This document shows, one piece after another, positions 36,501 through 48,500 of a stretch of DNA of 64,000 nucleotides. Where the stretch lies: contig NC_087082.1 in assembly GCF_026151205.1 (NCBI RefSeq), forward strand, positions 5,153,908 to 5,217,907. The letters are read 5' to 3'. The notes beneath the pieces are model-generated. The model did no database searches. It was not told the DNA's origin and worked only from the letters and a program-made list of their open reading frames with translations. A program made the position numbers and the translations under genes. Numbering within the stretch: position 1 is the stretch's first letter; each line of letters begins with the position of its first letter. Source of the DNA: Bolinopsis microptera. Taxonomy: Eukaryota > Ctenophora > Tentaculata > Lobata > Bolinopsidae.

Positions 36501-39500
36501 CAAAAAGAGACTGAAGGAGCTAGAGTGTGCTAAGGCTGACCAGTTAGCTGAAGAAATTTCATCAACTGACGACACGCGTCAAATGTTCGAAGCTGTGAGA
36601 TCCTTAGCTAAGACCAAAGAGACAAAGCCTATAGTTGTCCACAATAAGGATGGGTACCCCATTGGTACAGACCTCGCTAAAGCTGAAGTACTCCGTGATT
36701 GGTATGAAGAACAGCTGACTGGAGATGAACCTGCCCTTGATCCGTTTGAAGGTCCCCCTTCTCCCCTCGACTGCCCTATCACAGAATATGAGGTAAAAAC
36801 CGCTGCTAAACGCCTCAAGAACGGCAAAGCCAATGGACCTGACAATACCCCCAATGAGCTCCTCAAGTATGGTGGGAGTGCGCTATGTGTCCATTACGCC
36901 AAAATCATCAACACCTGCTTTGAAGAGAACCTGTTCCTTGACGCTGTTGGAGAATGTTTCATCACCCCTCTTCAAAAGCCTGGCAAGACTCCTGGTGAAC
37001 TGAAAAGCCTCAGACCCCTGACATTATGTAACTGTGCTCGTAAGCTGCTATCCCTCATTACACTCAGGAGAATTGAAGCAAAGGTAGACGCTTACACAGG
37101 TCCATGGCAAGCTGCCTACAAGCAGAAGAGAAGCTGTGGAGACCTGGTATGGTGTCACCGTATGTTGATCAGCATCGTAAAAGAAAGAGAGTGGTCTTTC
37201 CACAAGATGGGCCTAGACATGTCCAGTGCCTTCGATACTATCAGTAGGCAGACTGTGCTCAACCTCCTAGAGGACGCAGGGTGCACAAGAGATGAGATCA
37301 GACTAGTGAGATTCCTCCTGAGCAACACCAAGATCAAGGTGCGAGTCAACAACGCTACCTCCCTTGAATTCATCAGCACCAACGGAGGACCCCAAGGTGA
37401 TAGTGTTTCAGGCCTCTGTTTCACAATCACTCTAGCTGGTGCCTGCTACCACCTGCGTGCCGTGACGCTGCGCCCAACCCCTCCTATTAACCCTAGCGGC
37501 ATGCCTGAAGAAGATGCCTACTCTGATGACATCGACTATCTTGGTGAAGACAAAGATACTCTAGAAGCCCTCCTCCCTATCGCTACTAAGGTGTTCAAAG
37601 AGTGGAATCTGAATATTAATGAATCAAAGACAGAGTTTGTACACGTCTACATAGCTGGGAAAGATGAGGTCATGGATGATGGTAAACCCCTTAGAATGAA
37701 TGAAGAATGGTGCAGTAGCAAGTTGTTGGGTTCTCTGCTAGAAAGTAGGAAAGATGTCACCAGAAGAATCATGTTAGCCAATGTAGCATTCCAGAACTTC
37801 AAGAAGGTCTGGTGCGAGAGTAAGATCCCCTTACAGAAGAAGCTGAAGGTCTATGAGGCCCAAGTAGTATCTATCCTCATGTATAACTCTAGTTGCTGGG
37901 GAATGCCTAAATCGTACTGGGACAAACTAGATGCATGTCACCGTAACCACCTCAGAAAGATCATGAATGTCAGCTGGCCACGCAGTATGATGTCCAAAGA
38001 TACCCTCTACAAACAGAGTAACTCTACCCCTATGTCCGAGCGTGCAGAGTTATCTAGGTGGAAGATGCTAGGACACATACTGAGGAGTGATGAAAGATCA
38101 CCAGCTCAAGCTGCTCTGTCCTTTGCTGTCGAGATGTGTAGTGAAGTTGGTAGACTCGGGGCTCACAGACGTAACCTCCTACACCACCTGAAGGTTGACC
38201 TCTGGAAGCGTTTCATCCTGCTGGAGTCGTATGATGATATTCTTCATTTGAGAGAACTTGCTAGTAACCGTGGTTATTGGAGTAAATTATTCGATTTTAT
38301 ACTTGAGTACAAGTCAGTTTGACTTTTGGGACATATAATCTTACAAAGGATCACGTTCAGGTTCTAAATTATTTTAGGATTGTTGACATTTGTAAGATTG
38401 ACATGTTTGATAATAATAAGTATCTCACACAGAGTTGACAGTTACACCGATCTGCAAAAGTACTCTGCACTCTATCTCTACGGCTAGAAGGAAAGCGCGC
38501 AGGTTGAAGAGGAATTCTTAACAACCATCCACTAAGAAGACCCTCTGAGATCACCAGGCTCCAAAGCCTTGTTCATGTGTCGAAGAGGCAATAATGCTAG
38601 AGATAAGAGACTGTCGCGAAAATATCGAACCTTCTGGAGAGGTATGATACCATCGACAACCTTCTGGCGGGTTTGGTATTGACTATTGCATGAGCCGCAA
38701 TTATGCGTGCAACCCACAGTGGAAAATATCTGGATTTTATTCTTGCATAAAAGCGATAATGCAATTATCGCGTGTTTATCGCCCAATATGCGATTATCGC
38801 GTGTTTATCGCCTAACATGCGATTATTGCGCACGATTATCGCCTAACATTGGCGATTATCGCTAAATGCACGATAATCGCCATTAAATAGTGATAATCGC
38901 TAAAATCTGCGATGATAATGCAATAGTGAAATGATGAGTTAATTTTGACATACTGTGAGTCATATACTGCATCAACATTCAACACTGCACTGAATCAAAA
39001 TTATGGTTGAACAGCAATAAAAAATATTATATTTGATATATATATATTAAACCTTGTGCCTGACGCCGCGCGCAGCGGATCCTGCATTTTCATTTTGAGT
39101 TTGACCCTGGCCTCACAATTACATTTTACAATCAAACTATAACCTTCAAAGGCGAAAGTAAACACAAGCATCAACATTTCATATTTCCAATTTCATTCCT
39201 CTTCCCCCTGTTTAACGGACGCAAACGCTATTTACGAATGACCCCTGGGCCCCTACGACAAACCCGAAACCATAAACATAAACTTCTATTCAATTTGTAA
39301 TTCGAAAATTATCTCATAATTCCGTTATGGAAATAAATCTTATACATGAATAAGAATCTGAATCAATACATATTGTTCATTCTGTCTGCCGATGGCAATT
39401 ATATCAATATTATATTCAAATAGTACACGGAGTTCATTACTGCATTTCAAGTTTGACACGCGCGGTGAGCCGCGCACTTTTGTTGGATTTGAACTATACG

Positions 39501-42500
39501 AAAATCAAATTATGAATCGAGCGCTACTAGGGCGCTCACTTAGCGCTTAGTTACCAGCCAACTTTACTTGTTATGATTTGTACCTCTTAGTGTGACCTGG
39601 ATCAGAATATTTTCTTCGACTTCAGTTTTCAAAAGTGAGAGTGCTTGGATCGAATATAGATATATCTCTGTAAGAGTGTATAAGATGTTACAACTTACAC
39701 ACGTGCGGTAATCGGTATCATGTCACCAAGTGACTTGTCTATTGTCGTTACCAATGGCCACACTATTCACCTAATACCGTAATCTGCTTGACAGCTCGAT
39801 CGAATTAAATGATTGCATTTGTTGTTATAAAGAACGAAATTAAGCACGTTCATATCGATTATCACATTAGTGAGAACATGAGTGGAAGCAGGACAGAAAT
39901 GTTCGCAGGGTTAACTGTAACACGACAGTTAAGACCACTTGGTTCCGATGGCTTCCGCAGGAGATGTTGGTTGTAAGTTATTATACATCGAACTTGTTTG
40001 TTTCCTCTTACCTACATTTTTGCTGACTCGACCTGCAATCTGCACGAGTTGTAAGTGAAATTATATAAATCTTCTAATTGTAGGTATATTAAAGTATATT
40101 AAAATGTAGGATTTTTTCCGATTTTGACCCGGGGATATACTTTAATATACTTTAATATGGTTGGCCCCCCCCCCCCCAAATTTTACTCTTCAGGCACATG
40201 AGAGCCAGGTTCCCTACTCTCGAAGCGGTTCCCGAAATAAAACGAGCTGTGGCACGTTTCTGCCATATCGAGGGTAAATAAGTTTTTATCACTTGCCATT
40301 GCCTCACTTCTTATTAGGAACTAGAGAAGTTCTCGCAAAACATCATGGCTTAACAAATGACAACTCTGATCGATATATCTTTTGTAAAAATCGTTCTTTA
40401 ATCATTAAGGAGATGAATACATTTCAGAAAGTGGCGTACACTCTGATTGGGTGAGGGAGGTCCAGCTACGATATAAGAAATATGCTGTTGACAAGAAATG
40501 CAAGAGGAAGGGGGCAGCAGTGAAGCAGAGAGCAGCATCGGATCATCCCCCAGTTACTGCTGCTGGTACCCAGACAGATCCACTGCACGCATTGCACTGC
40601 AAGGTAAGCTGCACCTGTATCACATATGAACAATCAAATTTCATCTGTCATGATATGAGATCCACTGAATCCCTGTTGAAACAAAGCTGTTAAAATAGTG
40701 ATATTCAGGATTGTGTGACCAATGCCATGCGGCATGTCCTGGACGAAAAGGCGGCGGAAATTGCGGAGATGAGGACCAATCTCCTCCTCCACCAAGCACC
40801 CTCTCCGACCCCAGCACCCGTCAGGTAGCATAGCAGAATAAATATGACCCGGTGTCCAATGTTTTTGAAATGGTTGAAAATCGTCATTTAGTATGCAGTT
40901 TAATTCCATTGTAATGTTATTGCCAGGGTTATGTAATATGTTTGTACCCAGGCTAACAATATTTAGTCAAATTTAAAACTGATATATAACACATCTAAAT
41001 ATTGCAGCAGTATCCTGATCAGAACCCCTGACCCCATCCGCTCTCGCTCGCGAACTCCCTCCGTCAGTTCAAATGGGCCAGGGTAAATTTTTAAGCCATA
41101 AAAGTAAATGAGTTAATGTATGTGGTGTTTTGGTAAGTCAACTAGTTATTTTATTGATAAGAAAGGACTCTTATGAAGATTGGCGATGCGTTATATCATT
41201 TGTGATGAAATCTTAACACCATATTTATTTCAGACCGTCCCGTTCCAGTCACGGTACACCAGTCTGTGCTGTGCAACCACGATCACGGATTAATTCAGCA
41301 GCATCCAGGTATTAGGCAGTGAACCCCCCTCCTGGCTCTCCCTCCCTGGCCCTCCCTCCCTGGCTCTCCCTCCCTGGCTCTCCCTCCCTGGCCCTCCCTC
41401 CCTGGCTCTCCCTCCCTGGCCCTCCCTCCCTGGCCCTCCCTCCCTGTCCCTGCCTCACTCATTCTAATTTCAGTATCAGTGCGGACAATCAGTGCGGACA
41501 ACTGGGGGCCCGAATCTGTCATAGAAGCCAGAGTCCGCATGGCTGCTGAGAGGAAAAAAAAGGCCTCTCAAAAGAAGCTCACTGCGACTGAGATTTTCCG
41601 ACAGCGTTGGGGAGGTTCAGTTTAACTATAAAACTTGTAAATACACTGAATTTATTATTAATTTTTGAAAAAACGTTATCGGTAATAAGTTAAACTGTAT
41701 ATCACTTCCGCAGTTTGCCATCATAGCCATACTGAAACTGAACGAATCCCTACAGGCAATTTAGTTCAATCAACATGAATATTTGCAGGCTGAGTCAAGC
41801 TGTTCAAAATCTAATGACTCTGATATCGAATCAGTGACCAAACGGATCCGAACTGCGGAGTTAACATCACTCTCTAAAGAGCAGCGGGAGTATGTACAGG
41901 CGTTGGCTGGCGTTGACTGTAAGAAACGAATTGATGCTCTTCATGTTGCTATGTTCAAAGCTGAATGTAAGTTGTTAAGAACGATACAAATTGTCATTAT
42001 CATTACAACTTAGCGGGTGGAAAAGTTAATTCTTAGTGTGCAATAGATTTCATCGCAATAAATTAAATGCTGACTCAATTTTTAGCTAACACGGGGACAG
42101 CCAATGTACGAAACAACCTGCGGCCACTGCTAAAAAAATATGATATAAAAATGGAATCAGAGAAGGAAATCAAGTCAATGGAAGAATTATACACCGTGAG
42201 TGCTCAGTTGAACTCAAAACCAATTATATATCATTTTGGTGTCATGGCGTACTAGCATATAGCATAGCACAACCCAGATTTTGAAATATAGAATATATTG
42301 TACATCAAAAATTAACATCATTCATGTTTTAAGGTGAACTATATGAGTGCAATGGTTTCTCTTTCCCATAAAGCTGCAGCACATGATAAAAATGAAACTA
42401 AAAGTGGTGAGCTGTTAGCAAGACGTACCCCAGTAGCCTACTGTGATGGACAGGAACTGCTAACCAAAACACTTATAACCTTGAAGAATACCGGTATTTC

Positions 42501-45500
42501 AAATTTCTAGAGATTATAGAGCTGTTTACAAAAAATTAATTTGATTTAAATAGGTCAAGGTGGGCAGTTCTTTTAGCGGTTTTTATCACATAGTTCATTA
42601 ACAGCCAGCTGAATTCTATATATTCCAGGCCAGTTAGATGTGGGAACTGACAAAACTATACATGTTAAGCTGTTTGTAGACGCAGACACGAGCTCCACTA
42701 AAGTGGCAGTCAATGTGCTAAACCAGCCTTCGTGTAACAGCTCGTATGCCCACCCAATGCTGGTGTACACCGAAGCTCCGGACCATCGCAGGAACATGGA
42801 GGTCATATTTAAGGTATTTCTTCCACAGCTCAAGAACTTTGTCTTCTGTGGAGCACATGTGAAGATGATTCTCTGTGCAGACACAAAGGCACTGTGGGCT
42901 ATGCTGGGTATGGGCAGCAATGGGACGTTCCCCTGTCCACTGTGCGAGGTACATAAAGACCTGATGCAAGTACCCAGAAGCCAGAGAGCTCTCTGCAAGC
43001 CCCGAACTTTTGCGGGAATTATGCAGAACTTTGATGCTAATATGAGGTACTTATAAACTTATAATACCAGTCATTAACTCGCTGATTGCAGCTCCTTCAT
43101 TTCACAAAGTACAAACATTTATCTCGATGTATATTGTATACCATGTATGTATTTCGATAGATGTATACCATTTCTGTAAACTGTTAGTATCGAGTTTTTC
43201 CACATCAGAATGACTCAGTGTAACCCGAGATCCCAAGCCCAGTTTATGAATGTTGCTTCACGACCCATCACAGACTGTTTCGGGGAGGATTCTGATTATC
43301 TCATAAACTGGGTCGCTGTTCCGTTCTTGCACATAGTAAGTGATCGAAGCTCACAGTTTTTTATTCGAACACCGCTCATGCTGTTCCTGATATGTGGCAA
43401 ATAGAACTAGGTACTAGAATTATTTGACTGATTGTCATGACTCTTGATACTTCCTTTAGAACATCAAAGTCGGGACTTTTCTGTGGACAGAGTACGGTAA
43501 ACTGTGCGAGGAGATAGACTTTGTACTCGCTTGCAATGTGGCAGACGGGTTTCTTCCCAACAGCTACAGCAGTACGACAGACTTTGGAGCCATGATTCTG
43601 CGCATCGAACAAGGTAATGTAGATTCATCGATGAATGTATCACTTCATTATTGAAAAATTGGAGGCTTTGCAAACTGATATATAATGAGTTGAAGAAAAT
43701 AAGTGTGGCACTGTACATTTTAGGTAACCGTGTGGCCTCGAAGTGCAACAGTGGGCCCCTTTCCTCGAAGTATGAGCAATATTTGAGGGGCATCAATGTC
43801 ACTCCTGAGGCATACCATGGTGTGTCCCTGACCGGCGTGAGAGCAGGATATTTGGTTAAAGCCAATCACACTCAATTTTGGACAGACCACTTCTATAAAA
43901 ACGAGTAAGTTCTGTGAGATCAGTGCGATTTAACTCATGTTACTAATGGTTGTCGTTTATAGTGAAATAACTACCACTTTTTACTTGTGATTGAAGGCTA
44001 AAATTCTGTATTGATAACGAGCTTCTGTGACTGACCGATTCTGTGTTGACAGGAAGATAAGACCACAGGACAAGCTGCACTTTCAGCAACGGCTCCTTGC
44101 ACTGGATCGCATTAAGTCCTCGTATAGAGATCTCTTAGTTCTCGGTGGCAAAAGTGGGAAAGTGAAGAGTCCCCGTGAGATCGAAACTCTTGTCAAGGCC
44201 AGGGACCTCTTCTTGGCAGAGTACCGAAAGTTTGGTCAGTCCACATCGGTGAAGGTATTGTTGTTATCTCTTATAGCTTTACCTGTTGTCTCCAACCCCT
44301 AAATAGCCTGGAAGAAAGTTATTTTCATGACATATTTATAAGAAACTCCGGCCCAACCGAACTCTTAAAATTGCAACATCATTTCAACACCACCTCCACC
44401 AGATACATCTCCTTGAAGACCACTTTTTGGAGCAGATACAGCTCTGGGGGATGTTTTCTGGATCTTTCAATGAGCAAGGTGGTGAGAGTACTCACTCCCT
44501 TTTTAAGAATCACGAACACATGACAAGTAAGAAATAACTTGGGCTTTTAGAATTAATTGAGTTTGAGATCAAATTTTGATTTCCACACGTTGAATAGTAG
44601 TGTGTAAGGGGTCGTTCATATATTACTTAACCATCGAAGGTGAGGGGGAGTACATAATATGTGGACGACCACCACTTTAATACAGAAATGTAAGCAACAT
44701 AAATTTTCAGACCATGTTCGTAATGACGAAGACCGAGTTGTGAAAAAGTGCGAGCTAGCAACACGGAAATACCTGTTGAAAGTGAAATCCAAGCTGTGTG
44801 ACTGAAATGGGTCAATCATGATGGATTTAGTGTTTGGGACAATCTGCTATATGCCTAAAATTGAAAGATTGTTAATTTGGTGATGCTTCACCCTCTGTTC
44901 ATATTTTCTACTTGATCAATAATGATATTCGCCACATATTATGTAAAACGCCGCTTATGTTTTGCCATTAAAATTTTTTCGTTATAGTAGTGACTGCGAC
45001 TGAAACCGCGCATCACGCAAGTTTTTGTCGCCGCGCGAGGGTGATTCAATTTTGTCCACTTCGCCATAATTCTCAGAGGATGTAATTTGACGAGTGCGGG
45101 ACAATTTTGAGCGCAAGGAATCACTTGAATCGAAGATAACGATTGAGCTGACAATTTCTCCGGTAAAAATTAGACCTTAGATAACTGAATTGGGATGACA
45201 TCGGAAATAACTCTGATGCGAGCAGGAATACACTATGTCATACTCATAGCAGTAATACTTAGACGTGAATATTAATATCCGATGGATCAAATTAGTGTAT
45301 ATGTTATCATTATTATATATATAAAGTGTGCCTCACTGGGGCACCCTTAAGTAACAGTTCCAGCTCGATAGGCCTCGTAACCGGGATGGATAGAGACAAA
45401 CGAAATACATCATCTCGTCACAAGCAATCAGATCTAAGTTAAACGATAAGGCCAGGACATACTATGAGCATTGAATTAACTGTCAAAATGGTAACCTGAG

Positions 45501-48500
45501 CCCTAGAGGTGATCACATGCTATAAGCCTAACGGAAAAGTATTCTAAAAATATAAATCTAATCGTTAAGTTAAACACATTTGAAAGCGGCTGTCAGATAA
45601 TATAAACGGTTCGGGATGATGGCTGTCGAGGTTCGGGCATGACGCGCCCGGCCGCACAATAAGCGGTGACTAGGGAAGTCACAACAAAAAGTCCCCTCTC
45701 AGTCTAATCTGAGCTCTCGATATTTTGGAAGAATTCTGGATTCTAGCTAGAAATAGGTAAATTAGTCAACGAACATGAGATGAATCATATATTAACTTAA
45801 AGATGAAAACCCGCTAATCAACGTTGACCAAAATTAAATTATGTGGGCTTACAATTGAATCATATAGAGTAACTATTTGATCATTTGACGTAGCCATTTT
45901 GTCAACGCAGCATTTTGTCAATTTGTCAACTCTAAATATTCGACTGCTGTTAATCTTTTAACTTTAATTATAAACTTATGTTACCACTGAAAATCTGAAA
46001 TGGCTCCAGTAGATCTGTAGATGTGGCAGCTAGGTTCTCGTTATATACTGCGATAATCGCAAATTGAGGCGACAATCGCACGATAATCGCATAATGAGGC
46101 GATTATCGCACAAGGGGGGGCGATAATCGCAAAATGAGGCGATAACCGCGCGATAATCGCAAAATGAGGCGATAATCGCACAAGGAGTCGATTATCGCGC
46201 GATAATCGCGAGGGAGTGCGATTATCGCTGCAAAAATAAAATCTGCGAAATGGCCAACATTTTCCACTGTGAGAAAAACGCGCGTTAATGCGCGCCAGGA
46301 AATTACATCGCCATTTACATAACTGTCCAAAACTAGCAATAAAAAAGAGCGGTAATGACTTCCCGCAGGGCTAAGCGGTCTGCTAATCTGTCGGATGATG
46401 AGTGAACTACTACGCAATAGAAACTAGGTCATAAAGTGGAAATAGTGTTGAAGCAGGTGAGAATAACAAGCCCCTTCTTCCCTGCTACAGCATTGAAATG
46501 ACATCACTTCCTTGTATGTCTTCAGTATTAAGGTGGATGATTTCCGTATCATATTACATGTAATTTCAACGGTGTGGACCAATAGGAATGTGTAAAATGT
46601 AGCGTGTAGCAACATGTAAAGTATCATTACATTTCAACGTACTAACGTATACGTTACTAAGCAACTTATCACAACACGGTAGCGAACTTGTTTGGGTTCG
46701 CTCCTCGCCTCCTATGTAGCAGTCAACAGGCTTTTGTCGCACAATATACACATTATATACAATTTATTGGGCGCTCTAGAATATTCTATTTGTACTGAAA
46801 TTACAAAATGGGTATTATTGTCGGCTAATCAAGTTTCCTATTGGTTGTTGTAAAGTTAATGTTAGATACAAATATAATTGCTACATCCTTCACACACGAG
46901 TATTTTATAACTTTTGGTTGACATTTAAAATGTGTATGTTATTTCTTTCTAAGGCTGATTCTTACGAAAACTAAAATCTTGTGACATGTCCAGATATGTA
47001 AAGCAGCTAGCTACAGTTTATCAATCTGGCGAATAAACGCGATAATTTCTCTGCAAATTCGAAGATAAATATGTAATAATTGGTAACATGGTTTAATTTT
47101 GTACACTAGCAGTGCTGACAGAATGAAGTTTCAGCACTTCTGTGAGGATGATTTTAAGGCGTTAGTTCTACACATGTTCACTGTTTATTAAGCAATAACA
47201 TTGTTTCTTAAACAAGTTATTTACTTCATCTATAAGACTTAGATTACATAATATTAATAATGAAAAGTAAAATGAATTGACAACATGTTTTATTGGGGCC
47301 GTGTGTTAAATAAATGCAGCTAACAATGGAGAGCATACTAACACTAATCTCAACACTTTGTCTCTGTCTCACAACACTATAACTAGTATTTACTTACTAT
47401 TTAGTTGTTATAATTATGATAAAAACAATGTAAAATAACTCACTGGGCCACAACATATGTAACATCTGGCAGTATGCTGCTCCTGAAAATGGTTTTAGTT
47501 TTAACACTTACATTACATTATATTATTAAATAGTTTTTAATTGAATCTTACCCCATTAAATAATTTATTTAACACTGTTGTTCCACTGATTATAGTATTG
47601 AATAATAACATTTGGTGTAGCGAGGGGAAGGGATGTGAATGATTTTTATAATTTATCCAACTTTTCGTTCTTCGCTCTCTTGAGTGGGTAAATTATGATA
47701 ACTGAGGACCAGATTAGAGTCGCTACTCACAACAAAACAAAATACAACAGGTAATCAAGAGGTTAATCAGTTCATAAGTAATTTGCCTCTTATTCCGTTT
47801 AACTTTCTCCATTGAATTTAGCGGATGTAGATTAACATGATGTAGATGCGGCAATGACACCACTAATCACACATGACATTGGGTGTGCACATTATAGTGT
47901 GCTGTAGTAATACTACCTACTTAGTACCTACCACCTACTTCTCGTCATTATTAAGCAGAGTGGCAAACTGCCAACAGATGAAGTAGGGTCTGAAGTAGTA
48001 GTCTCTTCATTTGAAAGATATTGGAAATCTGGGAGTTACTCCCAGATTTCCAATATCTTTCCCAGTGCTATTCAGATTAAAGTATTTACAACCTAATATG
48101 TACAGATGGGGTAAACGTACATTACCAGTAGTATTATTGTAGTGTAAATTTAGTACTGAATATTAATATGATCTACATGTAACATGAGTCACGTAACATG
48201 ACCATCCTACTGTGTTAGAAATACGACAGTGTAGGGTGCTGGGTGTATTATTATCTGTGATTTATTACCTTTACACTGATAAGAACTGTCACACTAATGT
48301 CACATCTGTCACACATCTGTCACACATATGTCACACATCTGTCACACTAATGTCACATCTGTCACACTTCTGTCACACTAATATCACATCTGTTACATTA
48401 ATGTCACACTACTGTTTGACTTATATAATCGAGTTCTGAACACAAAACTTGCTTTTAAATATTCAACTACTTTAAGGGGGCATACACCAAATCTGTCCAG

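Larger units (their letters stand above)
38715..46271 (+). mobile_element. Putative autonomous RAG1/Transib-like DNA transposon (7.56 kb)
   Basis: Outer edges are CACAGTG (38715-38721) and its complement (46265-46271). Each is followed inward by GAAAAT, then a shared 14-mer ATTTTATTYTTGCA, 12 bp in from the left heptamer and 22 bp in from the right, and then arrays of near-palindromic GCGATTATCGC words (38752-38923 left, 46050-46229 right). The arrays are in inverted orientation and were not seen elsewhere in the window. Between them is one complete 17-exon gene (39878-44805) with RAG1-like catalytic spacing. Transib elements and RAG signals both begin with CAC(A/T)(A/G)TG. Against: the flanks (CAACC left, AGAAA right) show no 5-bp target duplication, so the true tips may lie slightly outside or be altered. 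Confidence 0.65.

Noticed and set aside
41473-41492. First acceptor (ATTTCAG at 41473) for exon 7 of the transposase
   Set aside because: It forces a stop codon in the carried frame; the second CAG (exon from 41493) keeps the frame open.
41295-41549. Gly/Arg/Glu-rich and Pro/Leu-rich frames on opposite strands
   Set aside because: Both are readings of the CCCTCCCTGG microsatellite.
44806-46049. RAG2-like partner gene
   Set aside because: No exon-like frame or Kelch repeat found on either strand, so the element appears to have a single gene.
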